49,592 nucleotides of DNA from Acidimicrobiales bacterium. GTDB taxonomy: Bacteria > Actinomycetota > Acidimicrobiia > Acidimicrobiales > Iamiaceae. The DNA lies in the NCBI GenBank assembly GCA_025463985.1, contig JAODBM010000040.1, positions 1 to 49,592 on the forward strand, written 5' to 3'. The notes below the pieces were generated by a model. It worked only from the letters and a program-made list of their open reading frames with translations. It had not been told where the DNA came from and made no database searches. Shown piece after piece: positions 19,053 through 26,941 of the stretch. Both the position numbers and the translations under genes were made by a program. Every line of letters begins with the position of its first letter. Position 1 is the first letter of the stretch.

Positions 19053-20027
19053 TCAGACGACCTCGAGGTCATCGACGGCGTCCACGTCGGCCACGCGCAG
19101 GTGCCGGCGCCCGACCTCGCAGGTCGGGAGCGCGATGCACCAGCGGCAGGCGTAGGACGGGCGCAGCGTCGGAGCGACCGTGCCGTTGCGCAGGTCGACC
19201 ACCCGGCGGGCGCCGTCGATGGTGCGGGCGACGGTCGCGTCGAGCAGGGGTTCGGTGACCGGCTCGCTGCGGGCCTCGCCGGCATCGAGGTAGTACGACG
19301 CGATGAGCCTCGGGGGGACGCCGATGCGCACCGCCTCCAGCAGCGCGTAGAAGCGCAGGTCATCGCGGTGGGCCGGACTCGGGCTGCCGGTCTTGAGGTC
19401 GATGATGACCTTGCCCGCCTGGCGGCCGCGGGCCGCGCCGATGGTGAGGTCGACCTTGCCGTTCAGCCGCACCCGACCCCCCAGCAGGTCGACCAGCAAC
19501 CGGCTCTCGGTGACCGGCCGCCACTTGGGCAGCAGCGGCGGGAAGCACTCGACGAACTTGCTGACGCGGTCGCCCGCGCTCGCCCGCAGCTCGGCGCGAT
19601 CGGACTCCGAGCAGGTCTGCAGCCAGTCCGCGAGCCAGCTCTCGGAGCTCGTGAGCCGGGCCAGCGCCTCGTCGACGAGGTCGAGCGGCGCGGCCTCGCC
19701 CCGCCAGTGGATGCCCAGCTCGATGGCCTTGTGCGCGATCGTGCCACGGGCGATCGGGACGCTCACGACGAACTCGTGGTCGGCGTCTTCCGCCAGCAGC
19801 TTGCCCTCGCACCCGTGGACCTGGGCCAGGAGGTGCTTGCTAACGGTCAGATCCTCGTCGGGACCGAGCTCGGCCAGGAGCGGGGCCAGCCCGGCCTCGA
19901 GGTCGGCGCGCAGGCGGGGCCCGAGGTCCTCGCTGGCCGCGGGCCGGTCGCCATCGCCGCTGGCCCCGAGCTGGTCGAGCACCCGCTGCTGGGCCGGGTT
20001 CAGGACAGGCGGGTGCGCCGACGGCAT
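19053..20027 (-). CDS. PD-(D/E)XK nuclease with Cas4/AddB-type Fe-S cysteines
   Basis: This 324-residue protein is a RecB-like nuclease. The active site is seen as GTIAHKAIE (His99), GKVDLTIG (Asp193) and VIIDLKTGS (Asp210, Lys212). Four cysteines match the iron-sulfur nuclease pattern: Cys73 (VHGCEGK) and C-x2-C-x5-C at residues 294, 297 and 303 (YACRWCIALPTC). The family includes Cas4 and AddB, but there is no helicase or cas gene here, and stand-alone versions occur widely in actinobacteria with unknown roles in DNA repair or recombination. ATG 20027 is assumed; GTG 20060 is an alternative. The frame extends further upstream, but only into the next gene. Confidence 0.82.
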   Translation of the reverse strand: MPSAHPPVLNPAQQRVLDQLGASGDGDRPAASEDLGPRLRADLEAGLAPLLAELGPDEDLTVSKHLLAQVHGCEGKLLAEDADHEFVVSVPIARGTIAHKAIELGIHWRGEAAPLDLVDEALARLTSSESWLADWLQTCSESDRAELRASAGDRVSKFVECFPPLLPKWRPVTESRLLVDLLGGRVRLNGKVDLTIGAARGRQAGKVIIDLKTGSPSPAHRDDLRFYALLEAVRIGVPPRLIASYYLDAGEARSEPVTEPLLDATVARTIDGARRVVDLRNGTVAPTLRPSYACRWCIALPTCEVGRRHLRVADVDAVDDLEVV

Positions 20028-20094
20028 CGCCTCACGGTAGGTCCCGCCGGCCGCGTGCACGGCGACCCCGTCGGGCCGCCACCAGCGAATGCGA

Positions 20095-20928
20095 TCAGCA
20101 CACGACCTCCAGGTAGAACGCGGCGCTGGTGATGGTGCCGCTGGCGTTATACGTCGACACGAAGACGCCGTTCGGGTCGCTCGTGAGCGGCTCGGCCTGC
20201 GCCATGTAGCCGCCTGACTGCAGGGTCGCGACGTAGGTGCACTCGGTGACATCCCGATCGAAGATCACCTGGAACGCCCCCTCGCTGAGCTTTGCCGCCG
20301 ACACCACCCGCGAGCTCCTCTCGATGAGGGCGATGCCGGTCACCGCCGCCGACATGGGCTTCACGGCGTAGCCGCTCACGTCGATCACGAGGTGGGTGGC
20401 GTGCTGGAACGCCTTGACGTCGAGATCCTGGTCGCCGACGCAGGAGGCGGCGCACACGGGCAGGTGACCCGCGTTGCTGATGGACCCGACGCTGTAGTTG
20501 ATGAAGGTGGCGTTCGGCTCCGCAGTCGCGGCCGGGAAGACGTGCAGGTAGCCGCGGCCCGTCGGGAAGACCGCGGAGACCGTCGCCTCGATCGCAGTGG
20601 CACCAGTGGGGATCCCGCAGCCGCCGGACTTGCCGCCCTGCGTGGCGAACACGCCGCCACCGCCCCGCACCTTCAGGTGGCGGACGAAGCCGGGAGCCAG
20701 CGGCCCGCCGCCGAGCCGCGTGTCGACGACCCGGCACGGGGTGATGGACACGAGCTTGGTCTCGGTCGTGCCGCCACCGAGGTCCCGCCCCGGGAAGCTC
20801 CGCTGGGTCGGGCGCGTGGCGGGCTGGCCCGGAGGGTTCGACGAGGACGTGCGGCCCCAGGCGACGCCGGCTCCCACCAACGTGGCGACGATGGCGACCC
20901 CGGTGACGGCCTTCTGAAGCTTCTGCAT
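20095..20928 (-). CDS. Secreted protein with a CRVVDTR domain
   Basis: This 277-residue protein has an N-terminal hydrophobic segment (about residues 8-25) and a Ser/Pro-rich linker. The SITPCRVVDTR motif (near residue 63) follows, then GIPTGATAIEATVSAV, GYLHVFPA and FINYSVG. This pattern is common in secreted actinobacterial proteins, often next to repeat or protease domains, and its function is unknown. The C-terminal 70 residues (after ALIERSSR) form another, unrecognised beta-rich part with CTYVATL and a final Cys. Several Cys residues fit an extracytoplasmic protein. It is the upstream neighbour of the nuclease gene with a gap of about 67 bases. Confidence 0.75.
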   Translation of the reverse strand: MQKLQKAVTGVAIVATLVGAGVAWGRTSSSNPPGQPATRPTQRSFPGRDLGGGTTETKLVSITPCRVVDTRLGGGPLAPGFVRHLKVRGGGGVFATQGGKSGGCGIPTGATAIEATVSAVFPTGRGYLHVFPAATAEPNATFINYSVGSISNAGHLPVCAASCVGDQDLDVKAFQHATHLVIDVSGYAVKPMSAAVTGIALIERSSRVVSAAKLSEGAFQVIFDRDVTECTYVATLQSGGYMAQAEPLTSDPNGVFVSTYNASGTITSAAFYLEVVC

Positions 20929-20953
20929 GGGACCTCGCTCTCTCCGGCCAGGG

Positions 20954-21361
20954 TTGGTCCCTGAGCCGGCCGAAGCCTACGGAGCGGCCCTCGCGTCCGA
21001 CGGGCTGGCCGCGGTGGCTCCGTTGTCACACCCCGAGCGCATCATCGCGGGGATGGAAGCCACCTCACTCCGGTTCGCCGCCGCCGTGCGCACGCTCGGC
21101 CAAGCGGCGCGCGGCCACCGGCTGGTGGTGCCCGGGTTCCGCAGCCCGCCCCGCGTCGAGGGCGCCGACCGCACCATGCGTCGGCGGGCGGATGGTGGGG
21201 CCATCGTGGCCGTGGCGCTGCGGGGTCGGCCCTTCGAGGCGGTCGTCGCCGACATGATCGAGGGCATCGTGGTGGCCAACGAGCTCGACGGCGCCGCCGC
21301 CACCCGCGTCCGCACGGCGCTCTGGGAGGCCGCGGTCGGTGGGCTCGAGGAGGCCGCATGA
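20954..21361 (+). CDS. Conserved hypothetical protein
   Basis: I do not recognise a family with certainty. The 135-residue product is mainly helical and Ala/Arg-rich. It has SHPERIIAGMEATSLRF, VVPGFRSPPRV and a C-terminal AVVADMIEGIVVANELDG that look conserved rather than random. The frame is open from ATG 20927, but that start would overlap the divergent secreted-protein gene's start codon. TTG 20954 or GTG 21014 are thus more likely starts; TTG is used here. The stop is 31 bases before tRNA-Leu. The function is unknown. Confidence 0.55.
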   Translation: MVPEPAEAYGAALASDGLAAVAPLSHPERIIAGMEATSLRFAAAVRTLGQAARGHRLVVPGFRSPPRVEGADRTMRRRADGGAIVAVALRGRPFEAVVADMIEGIVVANELDGAAATRVRTALWEAAVGGLEEAA

Positions 21362-21392
21362 CGTGCGGCGTAGGTTTGGCCCCGCCTATCCG

Positions 21393-21478
21393 GCCCGGGT
21401 GGCGGAACTGGCAGACGCTGAGGGCTTAAACCCCTCTGGAGGGCAACCTCCGTGCGGGTTCGAACCCCGCCCCGGGCA
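21393..21478 (+). tRNA. tRNA-Leu (anticodon UAA)
   Basis: The acceptor stem is GCCCGGG/CCCGGGC with discriminator A. The anticodon stem-loop is GAGGG-CTTAAAC-CCCTC with TAA as anticodon. There is a long variable arm (GGAGG/CCTCC), and the T-arm is GCGGG-TTCGAAC-CCCGC. The class II shape and 86 nt fit tRNA-Leu. UUA is rare in high-GC actinobacteria; the Streptomyces equivalent is bldA. CCA is not fully encoded. An integrase gene lies about 100 bases downstream, so the 3' end is the likely attachment site. Confidence 0.95.
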
Positions 21479-21535
21479 CCGTTGACCAGGGGCTTTGGCG
21501 CAGGTCGTTGCTTGCAGGTGCCAGGGACCGGGCCC

Positions 21536-21555
21536 TTGCTAACGGTTTGCTAACG
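21536..21555 (+). repeat. Direct repeat TTGCTAACG x2, possible integrase arm sites
   Basis: TTGCTAACG occurs at 21536-21544 and 21547-21555, an 11-base period, between the tRNA-Leu 3' end and the integrase gene. Tyrosine integrases commonly bind short direct repeats flanking the core site. Confidence 0.4.
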
Positions 21556-21579
21556 CTCGGAAGTGGGAACCGTCGCCGC

Positions 21580-22728
21580 ATGCGAGGTCACGTCCGCCGC
21601 CGGGGAAGCACCTGGACCTACGTCATCGACGTGAGCATCGACCCCTCGACCGGCCGTCGCCGGCAGCGCACCAAGGGCGGCTTCGCCACGAAGAGCGCCG
21701 CTGAGAAGGCGATGAGCGAGGCGCTGGCGGCGGGGCCGAGGATGGCCGCGTCGGCCACGTCGGCCACGACCCTGCGCGACTACCTGGCGAAGTGGATGGA
21801 GGCGGTCACGCCCCGCCTGCGAGCGACGACCGTGGCCAGCTACGAGATGGCCATCACCCGCCTGGTGGCACGGCTCGGCGGCGTTCGCCTGTCCGACCTC
21901 ACGCCGTTGGCCGTCGAGCGGGCCTACGCCGGCATGGTCCTGTCCGGCGGCCGCAACGGGAAGCCCCTGTCCCCGAAGACGGTCCGCAACTGCCATGTGG
22001 TCCTGCGCAAGGCGCTGGCCGACGCCGAGCGGCTCGGCCTGCTCGACCGCAACGTGGCATCGAGGGCCCGACCACCCACCGCCACCCGTCGGGAGTTCCC
22101 GACGTGGACCTCCTCGGAGCTGTCGACCTTCCTGCGGCTGGTGGCGGACGACGCGCTCTATCCCCTGTGGGTCCTGCTGGCCACAACCGGTGTCCGGCGT
22201 GGTGAGGCGCTCGGGCTCCGCTGGGGCGACGTCGACCTCGACAGGGCCACGTTCTCGGTCAGCCAGACGGTGACGACCGTGAACAACAAGCTGACGGTCC
22301 AGCCCCCGAAGGCCGATAGCAGCTGGCGAAGGATCAGCCTCGACCGATCCACCGTCGCCGTCCTCCGGGCCCACCGGAAGGGCCAGCTGGAGCAACGGGC
22401 CCTGTGCGGCCTCGGCCGGTTCACCGCCGCCGACCTCGTCTTCGCCACACCGGCCGGCGACCCGGTCCACCCCGACTCCGTGACCCACCGGTTCCAGGCG
22501 CTGGTGGCCGCGTCCGACCTCCCGAAGCTCCGGGGCCCCCACGACCTGCGCCACACCTGGGCCTCGCTGGCCCTGGCGGCCGGGATCCACCCCAAGGTCG
22601 TGAGCGACCGCCTGGGCCACTCGACGATCGCCATCACCATCGACACCTACTCCCACGTCATCCCCAACCTCGACGCCGACGCCGCCGAGACGGTCGCCTC
22701 GCAGCTGTTCCAAGCAGGCAACGGATGA
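21580..22728 (+). CDS. Tyrosine-type site-specific integrase
   Basis: This 382-residue integrase has the usual three parts. An N-terminal arm-binding region (GHVRRRGSTWTYVIDVSID, to about residue 60) is followed by a core-binding helical domain (LRDYLAKWMEAVTPRLRATT and onward). The catalytic domain carries Arg in TTGVRRGEALGLRWGD, Lys in KADSSWRR, HDLRHTWASLAL with HxxR, a GHSTIAIT His and the nucleophile Tyr in DTYSHV. All catalytic residues are present, so it could be active. ATG 21580 fits the family start. Position next to tRNA-Leu suggests the tRNA 3' end is the target. The stop overlaps the next gene's ATG (ATGA). Confidence 0.93.
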   Translation: MRGHVRRRGSTWTYVIDVSIDPSTGRRRQRTKGGFATKSAAEKAMSEALAAGPRMAASATSATTLRDYLAKWMEAVTPRLRATTVASYEMAITRLVARLGGVRLSDLTPLAVERAYAGMVLSGGRNGKPLSPKTVRNCHVVLRKALADAERLGLLDRNVASRARPPTATRREFPTWTSSELSTFLRLVADDALYPLWVLLATTGVRRGEALGLRWGDVDLDRATFSVSQTVTTVNNKLTVQPPKADSSWRRISLDRSTVAVLRAHRKGQLEQRALCGLGRFTAADLVFATPAGDPVHPDSVTHRFQALVAASDLPKLRGPHDLRHTWASLALAAGIHPKVVSDRLGHSTIAITIDTYSHVIPNLDADAAETVASQLFQAGNG

Positions 22729-23255
22729 GCGGGCTGTACGCCTACGTCGACGAGAGCGAGCGTCGGGGTCGGTACCTGATGTGCTCGGTGATCATCGATC
22801 CGTCGCAAGCCGGCGCGCTCCGGCGGGCCGTCAAGAGCCTGCTGCTCCCGGGACAGCGTCGTCTCCACTTCAAGAAGGAGGCGCCCCGCCGGCGCCGAGA
22901 GCTGGCGACAGCGTTGAACGACCTCGACCTGGACGTGTCGGTGTTCGTCTGCCGCTCGGCCAACGGTCGCAGTGAGAGCGACATGCGCCGGCTCTGCCTG
23001 CAGGCGATCGTTGACGACCTTCAACGGCGAGGCCCGGCCACCCTCATCCTGGAGAGCCGCCACCAGCAGGACGACGACGACCATCCGGCGATCGCTGCCG
23101 CTCGTCGGGTTTCGCCGTCGCTCACGTATGAGCACGTCGACGGCCGCCAAGAGCCGCTGCTTTCACTGCCGGACTCGTACGCGTGGCTCGTCGGCGCTGG
23201 CATCGAGGCTCAGCGCCTGGCCAGCCGGGGAATCCGGGTCCTGCACATGGGCTGA
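22725..23255 (+). CDS. DUF3800-like protein coupled to the integrase
   Basis: This 176-residue protein starts MSGLYAYVDES, and the DES triad (residues 9-11) is the hallmark start of DUF3800, a predicted RNase H-fold family. Further matches to that layout are RRLHFKKEA, the acidic ILESRHQQDDDDHP and LSLPDSYAWLVG, where many DUF3800 proteins have an AD. The assignment is by motif order only, so moderate. The ATG overlaps the integrase stop, which indicates translational coupling and suggests it is part of the mobile element. DUF3800 proteins are often found on mobile elements; the function is unknown. Confidence 0.6.
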   Translation: MSGLYAYVDESERRGRYLMCSVIIDPSQAGALRRAVKSLLLPGQRRLHFKKEAPRRRRELATALNDLDLDVSVFVCRSANGRSESDMRRLCLQAIVDDLQRRGPATLILESRHQQDDDDHPAIAAARRVSPSLTYEHVDGRQEPLLSLPDSYAWLVGAGIEAQRLASRGIRVLHMG

Positions 23256-23656
23256 AAAAGCCGCAAACCCAGCTGCCGACCGTCCGGACGTCAACTGGGT
23301 TCACTTCCGCAGGCCCTCGGCCTTTGGCTCCGGTCATTGTGCCACCGGCGGCCGGCTCTGGCTAGGGCCTTCCGCCGCTCGCGGGCCGGCAGCTCAGCTT
23401 CGAGAACCACCAACGGAGAACCCGTGGTCAACCTGCATCGGTTGGAGCCCTGGACCCGCTCGTGGCCCGGCTCCCAGCGCCCGCTGGGAGCAACTCAGGG
23501 AGCAGCTCGGGGGGCGGGTGAAGGACTTCGAGCGCTCATCGTGGGTGGGCGGCGGCCGGCTTCCGGCACGTTCCCGAACCTGGCCGCGATCAGGCGGCCG
23601 GCGACGCGGTCTTGGGGCCTCGTCGGTCGAGCTCGTGTACCGCTTCGGAGGTTGCT
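23256..23656. other. Non-coding gap within the tRNA-Leu element
   Basis: I see no convincing gene in these about 400 bases. A hairpin follows the DUF3800-like stop. Short open frames exist on both strands but lack starts, conserved motifs or Shine-Dalgarno sites. It may hold decayed element DNA. I found no second copy of the tRNA-Leu 3' end here. Confidence 0.5.
23266..23301 (+). terminator. Hairpin after the integrase-DUF3800 pair
   Basis: AACCCAG (23266-23272) pairs with CTGGGTT (23295-23301), enclosing a loop that contains the palindrome GTCCGGAC. It lies 11 bases after the DUF3800-like stop. There is no T-run. Confidence 0.4.
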
Positions 23657-23862
23657 GTGCGTCTTGATGATCGGCCGCCGTTTTGGCGGGTGGAGCAGGT
23701 GCAGGAGCTGACCAGCTCGGCCGGACGCAGGTGTACGAGCTGACTCGCCGCTGGCTGGACACAGACGGTCGGGAGGGCATCCCGGTGGTGCGGTTCGGTC
23801 GGGTGCTGCGCGTGCCGACGGCGGCGCTGCTGCGTCTGGCGTGGGTGGAGTCGGGCGAGGCC
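23657..23862 (+). pseudogene. Excisionase-like HTH gene broken by a frameshift
   Basis: A good Shine-Dalgarno (GGAGG, 23647-23651) precedes GTG 23657. The first 19 codons read MRLDDRPPFWRVEQVQELT and then run to a stop at 23743. From 23716 the next frame continues the expected AlpA/Xis-type winged-helix sequence: LGRTQVYELTRRW, GIPVVRFGRVLRVP, AALLRLAW. Joining the frames restores a typical excisionase N-terminus. One base seems to be missing near 23714. Tyrosine-integrase elements use such proteins for excision, so the element is probably trapped. The sequence after about 23860 has no recognisable continuation. Confidence 0.65.
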
Positions 23863-24009
23863 GAGGGTCGCGCCGCCCGCGGAGGTGCTGATCGAGCACC
23901 GCTACCCGGAGGCCGCAGCTGCCCAGGGCCTATTAGGCGGTCTTGCGACCGACGTCTCACGTGGCGGGACGACGGCGCCTTGGCCGTTCCCACCCGAAAG
24001 GCGGTCCAC

Positions 24010-24378
24010 ATGCGGACAAGTCGCGTCATAGCTGGAGCTGCGGTCGGCGCAGCGCTCCTGTTCACCTCGCCGCAGCTGGCGATGGCTCAACCGCCGACGC
24101 AACCGCCAAAGGCCTGCGAGCTGACCTGGGACGGCGCCGGGTGCTCGAAGGGGCACAAGGACGGCGGCGGCGACATCCACGTCTTCGTGCTCGGTCACAC
24201 CGACCTCGGCCCCTCGTCGTTCGTCGAGGACGTGAAGACGGCTGACAGCCACGCGATCAGCAGCGGGGATCTTGCCAACCTGGACTCGTTCTATGTCCAC
24301 GACGAGCACTACAGCGATGCGTACTGCAGCGGCGACGCCAAGCGCGGCACCGTGGCCCACTACCTCGTCAGCCGGTGA
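24010..24378 (+). CDS. Small secreted protein, unknown
   Basis: This 122-residue protein has a clear Sec signal peptide: positively charged MRTSR, a hydrophobic core and a cleavage site near AMA-QPP. The mature part of about 95 residues has three Cys residues (KACELTW, GAGCSKGHK, DAYCSGD) and several His and Asp residues, and I do not recognise it. ATG 24010 has AAAGG at 23997-24001. The frame is open upstream into the excisionase remnant, but the signal peptide and Shine-Dalgarno support the start. It overlaps the convergent flippase-like gene by 11 bases. It may be element cargo or a chromosomal gene. Confidence 0.6.
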   Translation: MRTSRVIAGAAVGAALLFTSPQLAMAQPPTQPPKACELTWDGAGCSKGHKDGGGDIHVFVLGHTDLGPSSFVEDVKTADSHAISSGDLANLDSFYVHDEHYSDAYCSGDAKRGTVAHYLVSR

Positions 24379-25495
24379 CGGTCCGAGGCCCCGGCTGAGC
24401 GCGCCGGCCCGCGCCGACGGCGTCGGGTCCGGTCGCGGTGGAAGCGCGGCGGAGGAGGATGAGGGCGATGGCGCCGGCGACGGCCGGCAGCACGGTCCCG
24501 ACGAGGCGGAACGTGAGCACGCCGGCCAGGCCCTGGCTGAGGGGGACGCCGCTGCGGCGCAGCAGCGTGGGCACCACCGTCTCCACTGCGCCGAACCCCG
24601 CGGGCACGAACGGCATGAGCGTGCCGAGCATCGCGGCCGCGTAGCCGAGCACGAACGTCGTGGCCGTGGCGGGCACACCGGCGGCGGCGAGGGCGAGCCG
24701 GAAGCACGCGGCGTCGCACAGGCACCAGCCGGCGGCCAGCGCGGTCAACTGGGCCTGGTTGCTCGAGGAGCCCAGGAGCTTGATCGCGTCGCGGTGCCAC
24801 GCGGCGCCGACCTGGCGGTCCTGGGCGACCGAGCGGCGGTGGGCCTTGCGGCGCAGGCGCCCGAGCGCGACGGCGACCCACACCGCCAGGCGCGGGTGGA
24901 AGGCCAGGTAGCGCGAGATCGGCAGCGCGATCAGGACGAGCACGGCGAGGGTGGCGAGCGACGTCCGGTCGAGCCCGAGGTGGCGGTCGTGGAGCAGCAG
25001 CGTCACGCCGAGGGCGCCGAACGCCGCGAGAGCGAACATGGCGCGGGTGGTGAACCACTGGAACAGGCCGAGGCTGAGCGCGGTCCGCCGCGGGCTGACG
25101 TCGCGGCGGCGCAGCTCGCTGCCGGCGAGGGTGAGCCCCTCGACCGGCGCCGCCGGCAGGATGTTGCCGAGGCCGAGTACGACTAGCCCGAGGCGCATCG
25201 CGGACCCTCGCGACACCCGCCGGCTGCCGGCCAGGCGCCGCATGAGCAGCCCGAGGAACCCGTAGCTGGCGGCCTCGAACAGCGCGGCGGGGACGAGGAG
25301 GGCGACGCGCACGCGATGCAGCGCCGCGACCGAGTCCCCCAGGCCGCCGGCGACGTCCGCCACGGCATACAGCGCGCCGGCACCGATCAGCAGGCCCAAC
25401 GCGAAGCGAACCCAGCGCGCGCTGCCGGAGGTGGGCGGCTCGTCGCCGACGACGGCCGTGGCCGGCCCGACCGAGGCCTGATCTGCGGCGGTCAC
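24368..25495 (-). CDS. LPG-synthase-TM/UPF0104-like flippase-type membrane protein
   Basis: This 375-residue protein has multiple membrane helices and the signatures of the lysylphosphatidylglycerol-synthase TM domain family. LGNILPAAPVEGL lies in the first third and FVPAGFGAVETVVPTLLRR near the end, followed by SQGLAGVLTFRLVGTVLP. In MprF this domain flips aminoacylated lipids; here the synthase domain is absent, so a lipid-transport role is inferred. The GTG start lies 28 bases downstream of a small helical protein gene on the same strand. It overlaps the convergent secreted-protein gene by 11 bases. Confidence 0.83.
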   Translation of the reverse strand: MTAADQASVGPATAVVGDEPPTSGSARWVRFALGLLIGAGALYAVADVAGGLGDSVAALHRVRVALLVPAALFEAASYGFLGLLMRRLAGSRRVSRGSAMRLGLVVLGLGNILPAAPVEGLTLAGSELRRRDVSPRRTALSLGLFQWFTTRAMFALAAFGALGVTLLLHDRHLGLDRTSLATLAVLVLIALPISRYLAFHPRLAVWVAVALGRLRRKAHRRSVAQDRQVGAAWHRDAIKLLGSSSNQAQLTALAAGWCLCDAACFRLALAAAGVPATATTFVLGYAAAMLGTLMPFVPAGFGAVETVVPTLLRRSGVPLSQGLAGVLTFRLVGTVLPAVAGAIALILLRRASTATGPDAVGAGRRAQPGPRTVTG

Positions 25496-25523
25496 CCCGC
25501 CATCGCGGTCTGCGGCGTCCGGT

Positions 25524-25778
25524 TCAGGCGGCGGGATCGTGCCGCACGCGGATGCGCACCGGCGGGGCGGCGACGGGCACGACCGGCTCCGCCGTGCTCG
25601 CGAGCTCTTGGAGGATCGCGCTGGCCTCGGCGTTCAGCGCCGACGGGTCGGGCTCAGCGGCCCGGCGACTCTCCAGCTCGATCAGCTCGAGCTCGAGGCC
25701 GAGCGCTCGGTCTGCGGGCGTGGCGCGGGCTGTCTCCCAGGGCGCCTTCTCGACATCCTCAGTTCGGTGCATGCGCAC
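25524..25778 (-). CDS. Small helical hypothetical protein
   Basis: This 84-residue protein starts at GTG 25778, preceded by a GGGAGAAG-like Shine-Dalgarno; ATG 25772 is two codons later. The sequence has EKAPWETARATPADRALGLE followed by a Glu-rich amphipathic helix and a short C-terminal VRIRVRHDP strand. No family is recognised. Its gap of 28 bases to the flippase-like gene suggests a small operon. Confidence 0.5.
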   Translation of the reverse strand: MRMHRTEDVEKAPWETARATPADRALGLELELIELESRRAAEPDPSALNAEASAILQELASTAEPVVPVAAPPVRIRVRHDPAA

Positions 25779-25992
25779 GTCGCTTCTCCCCTCGCCGGCC
25801 GGGCTCGTTCGCCGGGCATGACGCACACCTTCCCGTCCCACACGCGGCCTACCCCGCGCTCGTGTTGCGGTTCGCTGACGGCGGACGAAAGGGGGCGCGT
25901 CACGATCGGGCGCCGGCCGGTGCCGACGGCGCGGCGGCCCCCAGCGAGCGGGCCAGCGGACGTCCGGCCGAACGAGGGGGCATGATGCGGCG

Positions 25993-26916
25993 ATGCGCAT
26001 CGGGATCAACGGATCGAGCCTCATCGCCATGGGAGCCCCGCTGGGCCAGATGGTCGACCACGCGGCGGAGGCGGAGGCGGCCGGGTTCTCGTCGTACTGG
26101 CTGGCGCAGCTGGCCGTGCCGGACGCCCTCACCGCCATCGCCACGATGGGCGAGCGCACCAGCACGATCGAGATCGGCACCGCGGTGATCCCGACCTGGC
26201 CGCGTCATCCGCTGATGCTGGCGGCCCAGGCGCTCACCGTGCAGGAGGCGATCGGGAACCGGCTCGTGCTCGGCATCGGCCTGGCCCACCAGCTCAGCGT
26301 GGAGGCGACGCTGAAGATCCCCTTCGTCACACCGGCCAAGCACATGGACGAGTACCTGTCGGTGCTGCTGCCGGCCATGGACGAGCGCAAGGTCTCGTTC
26401 ACAGGCGACATCTGGTCGGCTGAGGTCGACTCGGTGGGCGGTGCGCCCGGAGCGACCGCGCCGCCGGTGCTGCTCGCGGCGATGGGGCCGCGGATGCTGC
26501 GGCTCGCGGGCGCCCGGACCGCAGGCGCGATCCTCTGGTTGAGCGGTCCCAAGACCATCGCCACGCGGATCAAGCCGGCGCTCGACGCCGCCGCGGCCGA
26601 GGCCGGACGGCCCACGCCGCGGCTCGTGGCCAGCGTGCCGGTGTGCGTCACGAGCAAGCCGGACGCCGTCCGCGGCGCCATCGCGGCGGTGCTCGACGGC
26701 TACAACGAGCTCCCGTCGTACCGCGGGGTGATGGACGCTGAAGGCGCGGCGGGCCCGGCCGACGTCTCGATCGTCGGCAGCGAAGACGAGGTGCGTGCCG
26801 GCCTGGCCGCGTTCGCGGAGTCCGGGGCGACCGACTTCGCCGCGCTCGAGTTCTTCACCGACGGCGACGAGATCACCGCGACCAGGGCGCTGCTGCAGGA
26901 CGTCGCCGCCGGTTGA
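25993..26916 (+). CDS. F420-dependent LLM-class oxidoreductase
   Basis: This 307-residue TIM-barrel protein belongs to the luciferase-like F420 group. It starts MRIGINGSSL and has DHAAEAEAAGFSSYWLAQL, an EIGTAVIPTWPRHPLMLAAQ strand-loop, GNRLVLGIGLAH and VLLAAMGPRMLRLAG typical of F420-binding members. It probably transfers hydride between F420 and an unknown organic substrate. No F420-biosynthesis gene is in the window. It stands alone, followed by a large structured element. Confidence 0.9.
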   Translation: MRIGINGSSLIAMGAPLGQMVDHAAEAEAAGFSSYWLAQLAVPDALTAIATMGERTSTIEIGTAVIPTWPRHPLMLAAQALTVQEAIGNRLVLGIGLAHQLSVEATLKIPFVTPAKHMDEYLSVLLPAMDERKVSFTGDIWSAEVDSVGGAPGATAPPVLLAAMGPRMLRLAGARTAGAILWLSGPKTIATRIKPALDAAAAEAGRPTPRLVASVPVCVTSKPDAVRGAIAAVLDGYNELPSYRGVMDAEGAAGPADVSIVGSEDEVRAGLAAFAESGATDFAALEFFTDGDEITATRALLQDVAAG

Positions 26917-26941
26917 GGTGCGGCCCGGCGGGCGCCGGGTG

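Noticed and set aside
19837-19845. Third copy of TTGCTAACG
   Set aside because: It lies inside the nuclease coding region on the other side of the tRNA gene, so it is probably chance.
19053-20027. Cas4
   Set aside because: The Fe-S nuclease pattern fits, but there is no CRISPR array or cas1/cas2 in the window.
23394-24065. Minus-strand open frame across the element gap
   Set aside because: Pro/Arg/Ser-rich with no start signal or motif, and opposite the excisionase remnant.
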